Source: Bacteroidaceae bacterium
Lineage (GTDB): Bacteria; Bacteroidota; Bacteroidia; Bacteroidales; Bacteroidaceae
NCBI GenBank assembly: GCA_016302965.1
Contig: JAEDMP010000012.1
Span: 1 to 44,317 of the forward strand
Reading direction: 5' to 3'
Length of the DNA: 44,317 nucleotides
Part shown: positions 24,537 through 32,906 of the stretch, piece by piece
How positions within the stretch are numbered: the stretch's first letter is position 1
Layout: the number at the start of each line of letters is the position of its first letter
The notes under the pieces: generated by a model
Told to the model about the DNA's origin: nothing
Databases searched by the model: none
The model's input: only the letters and a program-made list of their open reading frames with translations
Made by a program: the position numbers and the translations under genes

Positions 24537-25498
24537 GCAAGCTCCGGCCATCATCACCTGCTGTTTGGCGAGTGGCACTGGGGCTGCTTGCTGTCTGCCT
24601 GCTGCTGTGCGCCTGCTCGCAGCAACGCAAGAGCCAAGGTGCCCCCTACAAAGTCTTGATCTATGGTCATGACAACGAGTCGGCCAAGGCCGTAGAGGCC
24701 AAACTCACCCTCACGTTCATCAGCCATCTGCCCCAACGCGAGCGGCTGTTGACGGTGGAGCGTACCGCCAACGAGAAGAAAGCCCACCTGGCCCGCTGCC
24801 TCGTGAGCATCGACACAGACAGCCGGAAGCATCACGACACCCGGCTGCATCTCACCACCAACCGATGGGCACGGCCGCAACTTGCCCTGCACATCACCAC
24901 CCCCTCAGCCTCCCATCTGCGTCACTTCCTGGCCACACGGGGCGACCTCATCTGCCAGCAGATTGAGGCCTTTGAGAAACGGCAGACAGTGGCCGATCTG
25001 CGACACAGCCACGAACGCAACGTGGAACAGCTCATGCGCAAGCAGACGGGACACACCCTATGGGTGCCCAAATCACTCAATGCCGTGAAAGAGGGCAAGG
25101 ATTTTATCTGGGTGGCAGCCGGAGAGAGCCATGACGCACTCAACATCTGCCTCTACTCCTATCCCGCCACAGGACTCGATGCAGAACAGCTCATCAGGAT
25201 GCGCGACAGCATCATGAAGGTGAACATCCCCGGCGAACTGCCCGGCACCTATATGCAGACCGAACGGGAATGGGAACCCATCGCACGCCCCCTGGGCGAT
25301 GCGGAAAAGCCGGAGATGGAGCTCTACGCCCTCTGGAACATGAACGGCGATGCCATGGGAGGCCCCTTCGTCTGCCGGGCTCGTCTCGACCCCGACAAAC
25401 AGCGGGTCATCGTGGCGGAAGGATTCATCTTCGCCCCCGGCAAACGCAAACGCCCCCACCTGAAGATGGCAGAAGCCATCATCAGCACCCTCAACTGA
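24533..25498 (+). CDS. DUF4837 lipoprotein
   Basis: A 321-residue predicted lipoprotein. A hydrophobic signal of about 16 residues (VALGLLAVCLLLCAC) ends in a lipobox with Cys28. The rest matches DUF4837 in my recollection, a Bacteroidota family found between rlmN and pdxA. Its tail has the conserved-looking FVCRARLDPDKQRVIVAEGF and a short C-terminal helix. No catalytic motif is apparent and function is unknown. Its start overlaps the rlmN stop (ATGA), so translation is coupled, while 27 bases separate it from pdxA. Confidence 0.75.
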   Translation: MSKLRPSSPAVWRVALGLLAVCLLLCACSQQRKSQGAPYKVLIYGHDNESAKAVEAKLTLTFISHLPQRERLLTVERTANEKKAHLARCLVSIDTDSRKHHDTRLHLTTNRWARPQLALHITTPSASHLRHFLATRGDLICQQIEAFEKRQTVADLRHSHERNVEQLMRKQTGHTLWVPKSLNAVKEGKDFIWVAAGESHDALNICLYSYPATGLDAEQLIRMRDSIMKVNIPGELPGTYMQTEREWEPIARPLGDAEKPEMELYALWNMNGDAMGGPFVCRARLDPDKQRVIVAEGFIFAPGKRKRPHLKMAEAIISTLN

Positions 25499-25525
25499 CA
25501 AATCTAACCTCAACGACATACGACA

Positions 25526-26638
25526 ATGAACAACAAACCTATCAGAGTGGCCATCACACAAGGTGACACCAACGGAATCGGATATGAAGTAATCTTCAAG
25601 ACATTTGACGACCCACAAATCCTGGAACTTTGTACACCTATTATATATGGGTCGCCCAAGATTGCCACCTATCACCGCAAGGCCCTCAACCTGCAGACCA
25701 ACTTCAGCATCATCGACAAGGCCGAGGATGCACAGCCCGGACGCGTCAACCTGCTCACCGTGATGGACGACGAAGTGAAAATCGACTTCGGCGTTCCCAC
25801 CAAAGAGGCCGGCGAGGCAGCACTGAAAGCACTCGACCGAGCCATGACCGACTTCCGTGCCGAACTCTACGACGTGCTGGTGACAGCCCCCATCGACAAG
25901 AACAACATCCAGAGCGACCTCTTCCACTTCTGCGGACATACCGAGTATATCGAGCAGTCGGTGGGCGACGGCGAGAAAGCACTCATGATTCTCATGAACG
26001 ACACGCTGAGAGTAGCCCTCGTGACCACCCACCTGCCCATTCGCGACATCGCGGAGGCCATCACCCAAGAGGCCATCGTCAGCAAGGCTTCCATCTTCCA
26101 CAAGAGTCTGAAACGCGATTTCCGCATCTCTGCCCCCCGCATCGCCGTGCTGGCCCTCAACCCCCACGCCGGCGACAACGGTCTGCTGGGCAAGGAGGAG
26201 CAGGAGATTATCCGCCCCGCCATCGAACAACTTGAGGGCATGGGCATCCAGGCTTTCGGCCCCTACCCCGCCGACGGTTTCTTCGGCAGCGGCAATTACC
26301 GCCACTTCGACGGTGTGCTGGCCATGTATCACGACCAGGGACTGGCTCCCTTCAAGACCCTGGCCCAGGACGACGGAGTGAACTATACGGCAGGACTGCC
26401 CATCGTGCGCACCTCGCCCGACCACGGCACCGCCTATGACATCGCAGGCAAGGGCGTGGCCAGCGAACAGTCGTTCCGCAACGCCATCTACACCGCCATC
26501 GACGTCTACCGCAACCGCATCAACTACGACGAACCCTTTGAGCATCCCCTGCCCAAACTCTACCACGAGAAGAAGGACGAGAGCGAGAAGGTGAGATTCG
26601 CCACACCCAAGGCCAAAAGAGAGCCGAAAGAGAAATAA
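25526..26638 (+). CDS. pdxA: 4-hydroxythreonine-4-phosphate dehydrogenase
   Basis: Oxidises 4-phosphohydroxy-L-threonine with NAD in the DXP-dependent pathway to pyridoxal phosphate. Signatures: TQGDTNGIGYEV (11-22), substrate residues His138-Thr139 in FCGHTEYI, and metal histidines His169 (VTTHLP), His214 (LNPHAGDNG) and His269 (MYHDQGLAPFK). RTSPDHGTAYDIAGKG (295-310) follows. The 370-residue length is slightly above average because of a charged, lysine-rich C-terminal tail. The flippase gene begins 3 bases after the stop. Confidence 0.95.
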   Translation: MNNKPIRVAITQGDTNGIGYEVIFKTFDDPQILELCTPIIYGSPKIATYHRKALNLQTNFSIIDKAEDAQPGRVNLLTVMDDEVKIDFGVPTKEAGEAALKALDRAMTDFRAELYDVLVTAPIDKNNIQSDLFHFCGHTEYIEQSVGDGEKALMILMNDTLRVALVTTHLPIRDIAEAITQEAIVSKASIFHKSLKRDFRISAPRIAVLALNPHAGDNGLLGKEEQEIIRPAIEQLEGMGIQAFGPYPADGFFGSGNYRHFDGVLAMYHDQGLAPFKTLAQDDGVNYTAGLPIVRTSPDHGTAYDIAGKGVASEQSFRNAIYTAIDVYRNRINYDEPFEHPLPKLYHEKKDESEKVRFATPKAKREPKEK

Positions 26639-26641
26639 ACC

Positions 26642-27622
26642 ATGAAGAAGAAACACCAAAACGGATTCTTCCTCTTCGGACTGGCTGTGCTCGCCGTCAT
26701 GGTGAGCCAGCTCGACTTTCAGGAGGTGATGGCAGGACTGCAGCGGGCCGGCTACTGGTTCTTTGCCGTCATCGCCCTGTGGTTCTTCCTCTATCTCTTC
26801 AATACGGGCGCCTGGTATCTCATCATCCGCAGCCTCAGCGAGAAACGGGTGTCCTACTGGTGGCTCTACAAGATTACGGTGAGCGGCTTCGCCCTCAACT
26901 ATGCCACACCGGGCGGACTGATGGGCGGCGAGCCCTATCGGGTGATGTCGCTGTCGCCCAAAATCGGAACGGAGTGTGCCTCGTCATCGGTCATCCTCTA
27001 TGCCATGACACACATCTTCTCCCATTTCTGGTTCTGGCTGCTGTCGGTGGTCATCTATCTGTTCACCCAGCCGCTGCATCTGCCCATCCTGCTGCTGCTC
27101 GCTGCCGTCACCGCCTTCTGCCTCACCGCCATCTGGTTTTTCCTCAAAGGCTACCGCAAAGGCATCGCCGTGAGCTGCCTGAACCTGCTGAGCCGCTTCC
27201 CGATTGTCAAGCGATGGGCAGCGGGATTCCTCGTCCGGCACCAGGAGCAGCTTGCCCAGATTGACAGGCAGATAGCCGCCCTGCACCAGCAGAACAGGCG
27301 CACGTTTATAGCCGCCGTATCGCTCGAGCTCGTCTGCCGCATCATCTCGGCCCTGGAGATCTTCTTCATCCTGCTGGTCATCCTGCCCTCGGTCAACTTC
27401 CTGCAGTGCGTGCTCATCCTGGCCTTCACCTCGCTCTTCGCCAACATGCTCTTCTTCATGCCCCTGCAACTGGGAGGCCGCGAGGGCGGATTCCTGATGT
27501 CGGCCAAGGGGCTGCAACTCTCCTTTGGGGTGGGTATCTTTGTGGCCCTTTTGGTGCGCCTGCGCGAGCTGATTTGGACCGCAATCGGGCTTTTGCTCAT
27601 AAAATTCGACAAAAAACGATAA
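26642..27622 (+). CDS. flippase-like integral membrane protein (LPG synthase TM/UPF0104 family)
   Basis: A 326-residue inner-membrane protein with about eight hydrophobic segments. The pattern FALNYATPGGLMGGEPYRVM (80-99) and the late FANMLFFMPLQLGGREGGF match the lysylphosphatidylglycerol-synthase transmembrane family (PF03706), here without the soluble synthase domain. Members without that domain have been proposed to flip or transport lipids; the substrate here is unknown. It begins 3 bases after pdxA, clearly cotranscribed, while a fresh promoter precedes the next gene. Confidence 0.75.
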   Translation: MKKKHQNGFFLFGLAVLAVMVSQLDFQEVMAGLQRAGYWFFAVIALWFFLYLFNTGAWYLIIRSLSEKRVSYWWLYKITVSGFALNYATPGGLMGGEPYRVMSLSPKIGTECASSSVILYAMTHIFSHFWFWLLSVVIYLFTQPLHLPILLLLAAVTAFCLTAIWFFLKGYRKGIAVSCLNLLSRFPIVKRWAAGFLVRHQEQLAQIDRQIAALHQQNRRTFIAAVSLELVCRIISALEIFFILLVILPSVNFLQCVLILAFTSLFANMLFFMPLQLGGREGGFLMSAKGLQLSFGVGIFVALLVRLRELIWTAIGLLLIKFDKKR

Positions 27623-27661
27623 ATAATGGCCGAAAAGGCGGCTCAATTCAGAGAAAATCCG

Positions 27662-27669
27662 TAACTTTG
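27662..27669 (+). promoter_or_regulatory. promoter before the sigma-54 activator gene (-7 TAACTTTG)
   Basis: TAACTTTG ends 8 bases before ATG 27678, giving a very short or absent leader. It would allow expression of the downstream genes independent of rlmN. Confidence 0.55.
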
Positions 27670-27677
27670 CCAGCTAA

Positions 27678-29489
27678 ATGAATCCATCTGAGCAGCAAGA
27701 CATCAAAAGGCGGTATAATATCGTGGGCAATTGTCCCGCGCTCAACCGCGTGCTCGACGTGGCCCTACAGGTTGCGCCGACGGATGTGAGTGTGCTCATC
27801 GTGGGCGAAAGCGGCGTGGGCAAAGAGGTCATTCCGCGCATCATCCACGAGAACTCCCCCCGCAAACGCGAGAAGTATTTCGCCATCAACTGCGGCTCCA
27901 TCCCCGAGGGCACCATCGACAGTGAACTCTTCGGACACGTCAAAGGTTCGTTCACCGGAGCCATCAACGACTCGCCCGGCTATTTCGGCGTGGCCAACAA
28001 GGGAACGCTCTTCCTCGACGAGGTGGGCGAACTGCCCATGGCCACACAGGCACGCCTGCTGCGAGTGCTCGAGACGGGCGAATATATCCCCGTGGGAGCC
28101 ACCGAGGTGAAGAAAACCGATGTGCGCATCGTGGCCGCCACCAACGTGAACATCCGGAAAGCCATCAGCGAAGGCCGATTCCGCGAAGACCTCTACTACC
28201 GGCTCAACACCATCTCCATCCAGATGCCGCCGCTGAGGGAAAGAGGGGAAGACATCGTACTGCTCTTCCGGCTCTTCGCCATGCAGATGGCCGAGAAATA
28301 CCACATGGAAAGGGTGACGCTCGACGACGAGGCCAAACAGATACTCATGCACTACAAATGGCCGGGCAACGTGAGACAGCTGAAGAACGTGACGGAGCAA
28401 ATCTCCATACTCAGTCCGCAGCGCAAGATCACAGCCGCCATCCTCGAGACCTTCATCCCCGTAGACTCCGACAGCACGGAGCTCGTGTCACTCCACAAGG
28501 GGCAGGAACAGAGCCACCAGTTTGAACAGGAGAGGGAGTTTATCTATAAGGTGCTCTTCGAACTGCGCAACAACGTGAGCGAACTGCGCGAAGAGGTGGC
28601 ACGGCTGAAGAAGAAGATGGACCACGGCGACACCACTCCCGACAAGAAGGAGACCACGCTGCCCGTACGGCAGCCGCTCTTCCTGCCCAACGAGAGCCTG
28701 ATTCGCCCGAGCCAGCCGATGGCCGAAGATGCCATTGCCGAAGAATATGTAGAAACGGCTCCCGGCGAGACATCTGACGAAGAGCCCGCCCTGCCAGATA
28801 GCACCGAGGAACACCCGGCCACCTATCATCAGCAGCGCGAACAAGAGAGCCTGAACCTGGACAAGATGGAGAAACAAATGCTCGAAAAGGCACTGGAACG
28901 CAACGACGGCAACCGCAAGAGGGCGGCACTGGAACTGGGCATATCCGACCGAACACTCTACCGCCGCCTCAAACAGTACGGACTGACGCTGCTCGTGGTG
29001 CTCATCACGCTCGTCACTCCACTGGCCACCTCCTGCTCGGTGTCGTACAAGTTCAACGGCGCCAGCATCGACTATTCCAAGACCAAGACCATACAGATAG
29101 CCGACTTCCCCATCCGCTCAGCCTATGTGTGGGGTCCCATGGCCAGCATCTTCAACAACCAGCTGAAGGATATATACGCCAACCACACCAAGCTGATACA
29201 GGTGAAACGCAACGGCGACCTGAAGATTGAGGGAGAAATCACCCGATATGAACAGCGCAACAAGTCGGTATCCAGCGAGGGCTACTCGGCCATGACCGAA
29301 CTGAGCATGACGGTGAATGTAAGGTTCACCAACAATGCCAACCACAAGGAGGACTTCGAGAGGCAGTTTACCGCCACCTCGTCCTACGAGACCACCCAGT
29401 CGCTCAACTCCGTACAGGAAGAGCTGGTGACCCAGATGGTGAAAGAGATAACCGACCAAATATTCAATGCCACCGTGGCAAACTGGTAA
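27678..29489 (+). CDS. sigma-54 activator fused to LptE lipoprotein
   Basis: Residues about 12-260 are a sigma-54 AAA+ activator: Walker A GESGVGKE (43-50), the sigma-54 contact loop GSFTGA (90-95, usually GAFTGA), Walker B LFLDEVGE (111-118) and YKWPGNVRQLKN (226-237). A charged linker (270-390) leads to a Fis-type HTH (about 393-434, RAALELGISDRTLYRRLKQY). With no stop codon, the frame then enters a hydrophobic stretch LTLLVVLITLVTPLATSC (436-453), a lipoprotein signal with Cys453, and the LptE/LPS-assembly domain (453-603: VSYKFNGASIDY, TVNVRFTNN, IFNATVANW). In relatives these are two adjacent genes. GTG codons at 28995 and 28998 could start a separate LptE. No N-terminal sensor domain is present. 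Confidence 0.8.
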   Translation: MNPSEQQDIKRRYNIVGNCPALNRVLDVALQVAPTDVSVLIVGESGVGKEVIPRIIHENSPRKREKYFAINCGSIPEGTIDSELFGHVKGSFTGAINDSPGYFGVANKGTLFLDEVGELPMATQARLLRVLETGEYIPVGATEVKKTDVRIVAATNVNIRKAISEGRFREDLYYRLNTISIQMPPLRERGEDIVLLFRLFAMQMAEKYHMERVTLDDEAKQILMHYKWPGNVRQLKNVTEQISILSPQRKITAAILETFIPVDSDSTELVSLHKGQEQSHQFEQEREFIYKVLFELRNNVSELREEVARLKKKMDHGDTTPDKKETTLPVRQPLFLPNESLIRPSQPMAEDAIAEEYVETAPGETSDEEPALPDSTEEHPATYHQQREQESLNLDKMEKQMLEKALERNDGNRKRAALELGISDRTLYRRLKQYGLTLLVVLITLVTPLATSCSVSYKFNGASIDYSKTKTIQIADFPIRSAYVWGPMASIFNNQLKDIYANHTKLIQVKRNGDLKIEGEITRYEQRNKSVSSEGYSAMTELSMTVNVRFTNNANHKEDFERQFTATSSYETTQSLNSVQEELVTQMVKEITDQIFNATVANW

Positions 29490-29503
29490 CGCAACAAGCA
29501 CAC

Positions 29504-30304
29504 ATGGAACTGACCAAGCTAATCAAGCATCCGCAACATATTGACAGGGAGACGCTCTTCGAGCTTCGCTCCATGCTTGCGTCATACCCCTACTACCAGT
29601 CGGCACGCTTGCTGCTGCTGCAGAACCTCTACCTGCTCCACGACCCCTCGTTCAACGAGGAACTCAGACGGGCCGCCATCTACATCACCGACCGGAAGGT
29701 ACTCTTCCAGATGGTGGAGGCCGCACACTACCAGCTGCAGCGCAACCGCAGCCAGAGCGAGACCAGAACCGAAGCCAACAGCAATGGGGGCTCCTCCAGC
29801 CGCACCATCTCGCTCATCAACCATTTCCTCGACACCATCCCCGTCGACGAAGAGGCTACGGCCAAACCCAAGACCAAAAGCCGCAGAAAACCCACACCGG
29901 CCGATGCAGCCGTGGACTATGTGGCCTATCTCATCGAATGTGACGAAGAGGAAAACGAAGAGGAGACCAACAACACCTCACAACTCAAGGGACAGAGCCT
30001 CATCGACAACTTCATCAAGAACGACCGGGGAAAAATCGTACTCAACGAGACACCCGAGTATCTGCCTCAAATCAGCAACGACGACAGCAATGCCGGACTG
30101 AAAGAGGGCGAAGAAGGCTATTTCACCGAGACTTTGGCCCGAATCTACATCAAACAGGGCAGATATTCGAAGGCTTTGGAAATTATTCGGCGATTAAGTT
30201 TGAATTATCCAAAAAAAAATGCTTACTTTGCAGACCAAATCCGTTTTCTCGAGAAACTGATAGCCAACAGCAAGGGAGACGGACCGAAAAAGACCAAGAA
30301 TTAA
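29504..30304 (+). CDS. conserved hypothetical protein with C-terminal TPR-like helix pair
   Basis: A 266-residue cytoplasmic protein usually found between lptE and secG in Bacteroidota. The N-terminal part (LIKHPQHIDRETLFELRSML, YPYYQSARLLLLQNLYLLHD) is helical. The middle (85-190) is acidic, low-complexity and probably disordered. The C-terminal TETLARIYIKQGRYSKALEI followed by IRRLSLNYPKKNAYFADQI is a good tetratricopeptide motif. No enzyme motif is seen. It may be a scaffold linked to secretion or LPS assembly, judged only from position. It starts 14 bases after the LptE stop and ends 22 bases before secG. Confidence 0.75.
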   Translation: MELTKLIKHPQHIDRETLFELRSMLASYPYYQSARLLLLQNLYLLHDPSFNEELRRAAIYITDRKVLFQMVEAAHYQLQRNRSQSETRTEANSNGGSSSRTISLINHFLDTIPVDEEATAKPKTKSRRKPTPADAAVDYVAYLIECDEEENEEETNNTSQLKGQSLIDNFIKNDRGKIVLNETPEYLPQISNDDSNAGLKEGEEGYFTETLARIYIKQGRYSKALEIIRRLSLNYPKKNAYFADQIRFLEKLIANSKGDGPKKTKN

Positions 30305-30326
30305 TAACAATAACAATCATCAAAAA

Positions 30327-30710
30327 ATGTACATTTTATTCGTAATCCTCATCTGTTTAGCAGCACTGCTCATGATTGGCATCGTGCTGATTCAAGAGTC
30401 AAAAGGCGGCGGCCTTTCATCCAGTTTCGCTTCTTACAACCAGATTGGTGGCGTGCGCAAGACCACCGAGTTTGTAGAGAAGGTGACCTGGGGTCTGGCT
30501 ATTGCCATGGTAGTCATCAGCGTATGCTGCGCCTACACTGCTCCCCAGTCTACGGCCAACCGCTCCGTAATGGAAGGTGTTGAGAACCCCGTTTCCAACC
30601 CCAACAACCTGCCCGGATTCAAGGCCAGCGAGACCAAGCAGGCAGCTCCTGCCAAGGATGCCGCTGCTCCCGCCAAAGAGACTGCAGCACCCGCCGCTCC
30701 TGCAAAATAA
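30327..30710 (+). CDS. secG: preprotein translocase subunit SecG
   Basis: Small subunit of the SecYEG protein-export channel. Two membrane helices are visible (MYILFVILICLAALLMIGIV at 1-20 and WGLAIAMVVISVCCAY at about 55-70), joined by the conserved cytoplasmic loop with LIQESKGGGLSSSF and a following IGG. The C-terminal tail after residue 95 is an Ala/Pro/Lys-rich extension made of AAPAK-like units, common in Bacteroidota SecG. It is the last gene of its run and is followed by a strong terminator. Confidence 0.95.
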   Translation: MYILFVILICLAALLMIGIVLIQESKGGGLSSSFASYNQIGGVRKTTEFVEKVTWGLAIAMVVISVCCAYTAPQSTANRSVMEGVENPVSNPNNLPGFKASETKQAAPAKDAAAPAKETAAPAAPAK

Positions 30711-30750
30711 TCTCCTGCCCCATCACCAAGAGCAGGCGAATAATCCAATC

Positions 30751-30797
30751 AACCTGGTACCTTCTGCATCAAAAAGCAGAATACGTACCAGGTTTTT
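30751..30797 (+). terminator. rho-independent terminator after secG
   Basis: AACCTGGTAC (30751-30760) pairs with GTACCAGGTT (30785-30794), with an inner TTCTGC/GCAGAA stem, and a run of six T follows. Confidence 0.9.
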
Positions 30798-30838
30798 TCA
30801 ATAAAATAGCCATTTCCCGAAAAATAATTTCCAAAACA

Positions 30839-30870
30839 TTTGGTAGTTTCAAATAAAAGCAGTACCTTTG
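30839..30870 (+). promoter_or_regulatory. tRNA-His promoter
   Basis: TTTG (30839-30842) and TACCTTTG (30863-30870) are 20 bases apart, a full consensus match, about 35 bases upstream of the tRNA. Confidence 0.75.
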
Positions 30871-30905
30871 CACTCGCTTTTAAGAAGCAACAAAACACCA
30901 AACAT

Positions 30906-30980
30906 GGTGCCCGTAGTTCAGTTGGTTAGAGCGTCAGATTGTGGTTCTGAATGTCGTGGGTTCGAGTCCCACCGGGCACC
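30906..30980 (+). tRNA. tRNA-His (anticodon GTG)
   Basis: A complete cloverleaf can be drawn. The acceptor stem GTGCCCG (30907-30913) pairs with CGGGCAC (30973-30979). The anticodon loop TTGTGGT is centred on GTG, and the T arm GTGGG-TTCGAGT-CCCAC is intact. The extra 5' G at 30906 faces C at 30980, the G-1:C73 pair specific to histidine tRNAs. CCA is not encoded. It stands alone, and the AT-rich island begins just beyond it, so it may have served as integration site. Confidence 0.96.
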
Positions 30981-30987
30981 CTCCAAA

Positions 30988-31024
30988 ATAAATTCCTGCA
31001 AGTCAATTACTTGCAGGAATTTAT
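30988..31024 (+). terminator. hairpin after tRNA-His
   Basis: ATAAATTCCTGCAAGT pairs perfectly with ACTTGCAGGAATTTAT across a CAATT loop (16-bp stem), 7 bases past the tRNA. TCGTTTT follows. It is the likely terminator of the tRNA transcript. Confidence 0.8.
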
Positions 31025-31047
31025 CGTTTTCAAACACCTAAAATTTT

Positions 31048-31069
31048 GATGGAACATTGATGGAACATT
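31048..31069 (+). repeat. tandem 11-bp repeat near the island edge
   Basis: GATGGAACATT occurs twice in direct succession (31048-31058, 31059-31069), between the tRNA terminator and the first island gene. It may be an integration scar or part of an att region. No integrase gene is present in the window. Confidence 0.55.
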
Positions 31070-31099
31070 TTTAAGCTGTTCCTCACTAAACTCCATTTC

Positions 31100-32692
31100 C
31101 TATTTCCCAATTTTGATAACCCATTTACCTTCCTTGCGTCCATTTTGGCGCTCAATATTGATACCAAGTTTCCTAATAGCTGTAAACTCTCGTTGAATGG
31201 TCTTGTCGGACACCTTAAGCTTTCTGGACATTTCTATTAGAGTTGCCTCTGGTGATGTACATATCAATTCAAGTATAACTATCTGTCTTTCAGATAGTTC
31301 TTTTAGGACATCTTTCTGGACATCTTTTAGGACATCCTTCAGGACATCAGGGATGTTCTTGACCATTTCCTGTGAACTATCCTTTATCTTCTTTCTTGTC
31401 GCTATGTCGGCAATAACATTGCCTGCTGCCTCGTGGCAAGGGATAGTGATGCGGAAGAAGGTGCGTTCTTCATCCGTAACGACGACAGCGCGAGGTGAAC
31501 CATTGGCTTTCAGCACATTCTGGATGGTAGGAATACCAGTGCTTCGTCCTTCGGTCAACTCCAATTCCTTCAAATACTCACCCAAACGACGGTTGCGATA
31601 ACGCTTGGAGATAAGCAACTCTCCACGATTGATGTCAGCAACTGGGATGCTGCGGTCTGGCCCACCTACGTTCTGAATGGTAATACCTTGTGGCTCCACC
31701 GTTATCACCACAGGCTCCCATTCCCGATAGTCGCGATGATATAGCGAGTTTGTTATACTTTCCTCTAATGCTTGGTAGGGATAGGTATAGAACTTGATAC
31801 TGTGGTTGTCGTTCTTGGGTTTAATGATGGATTGCATCACCACCATGCGATTCAGATACTCCAGCGTCCGCTCAATGATCTGTGTTACAGAACCTGTGAT
31901 GACAGGAGCCTCATAGAGATTGTTGGGATTTACCAATCGTCCTTCAGGGAAAAAGACCACTTCTACTTGTGTCCGTTTGAAAAACTTACTTGGATTCTCA
32001 CAAAACATCATGGCAGCAACATTCCTCAGCATGCGATTCTCCGATGGCCCCACATACAAGTCCATCTGCTCCAGAATCTCGCTCAGTGGCCTTTCATATA
32101 ATTCGTTAGCCAGCTTACTGCCCACTTTAACCAGATACTCACGAAGCAACAGTGTAGATATGTCCTCCACTTTGATATCAGGATTACCTCTTTCGTCAAA
32201 CGGAACACGACTTGCCAATTCACGCAGTTCGTCCAGCACCTCGCCTTTGGCAATGATGCTACTCGTACCGCTCCGGATATAGAAGTATTCCTTGCTACCA
32301 TTTTTTGCGGTCACATTCTCAGGTACAGAATATGGTCTGTTGATGCCTGCAGGACACCATATAACGAGTACTTGCTTGCCGTCCACCTCTTCAACGCTTG
32401 TCCTAGGCATATAATACGGTGACATTTTGTTGTTATAGCTCACCATATCCTGAAGAATGCCGTCAATCTTCTCGATTGGTACGCCTTCAACGGGACGGAT
32501 AGCCATTCCTGTATCATCATCGCTATCCACGCCAACCAATATATATCCACCTCCAAGATCGTCGAAATCATTAGCGAAAGCACATATGCTATGGTATATG
32601 CTTGCTGGATTCCAACCTTTCTTGAACTCAATCCTGTTGGACTCTATTTTCTGCTTATTCAGCAGATCTTCTATGTTTATTGCCAGTGCCAT
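31100..32692 (-). CDS. AlbA_2/ATP-binding regulator with C-terminal HTH
   Basis: A 530-residue protein of the Schlafen AlbA_2 type. Residues about 15-140 (ESNRIEFKKGW, FANDFDDLGGGYILVGVDSD) are the AlbA_2 domain. Residues about 300-420 (EESITNSLYHRDY, RRLGEYLKELELTEGRSTGI) resemble the RecG-like HATPase_c_4 region. A short repeated run with DVLKDVLKDVQKDVLKE (about 450-470) then links to a terminal helix-turn-helix with TLIEMSRKLKVSDKTIQREF. Such proteins are thought to act as transcriptional regulators or accessory factors in accessory regions, but the role is unproven. It has its own promoter, so it may not belong to the helicase operon. Codon use is AT-rich like the rest of the island. Confidence 0.75.
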   Translation of the reverse strand: MALAINIEDLLNKQKIESNRIEFKKGWNPASIYHSICAFANDFDDLGGGYILVGVDSDDDTGMAIRPVEGVPIEKIDGILQDMVSYNNKMSPYYMPRTSVEEVDGKQVLVIWCPAGINRPYSVPENVTAKNGSKEYFYIRSGTSSIIAKGEVLDELRELASRVPFDERGNPDIKVEDISTLLLREYLVKVGSKLANELYERPLSEILEQMDLYVGPSENRMLRNVAAMMFCENPSKFFKRTQVEVVFFPEGRLVNPNNLYEAPVITGSVTQIIERTLEYLNRMVVMQSIIKPKNDNHSIKFYTYPYQALEESITNSLYHRDYREWEPVVITVEPQGITIQNVGGPDRSIPVADINRGELLISKRYRNRRLGEYLKELELTEGRSTGIPTIQNVLKANGSPRAVVVTDEERTFFRITIPCHEAAGNVIADIATRKKIKDSSQEMVKNIPDVLKDVLKDVQKDVLKELSERQIVILELICTSPEATLIEMSRKLKVSDKTIQREFTAIRKLGINIERQNGRKEGKWVIKIGK

Positions 32693-32707
32693 AATCTATC
32701 TCGCTTG

Positions 32708-32715
32708 CAAAATTA
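32708..32715 (-). promoter_or_regulatory. promoter of the AlbA_2 gene (-7 TAATTTTG)
   Basis: TAATTTTG on the minus strand, 15 bases before ATG 32692. No clear -33 element. Confidence 0.5.
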
Positions 32716-32906
32716 ATGATTTAATTCGATATTGTCACGTTGTAATAGCATTTTCCGCCTTTATATTACTTGTAGAACGCAATCCAGTTGGTTCTGAATT
32801 TGTAACTTGGGGTTGATTTTATCACTGGAAAGTTTTCCTTGACCAGTTCCGCCTAGTATCGTTATTAGTTATGCCATCTTTTTCATCTTCAAATGTAGAA
32901 CCAGTA

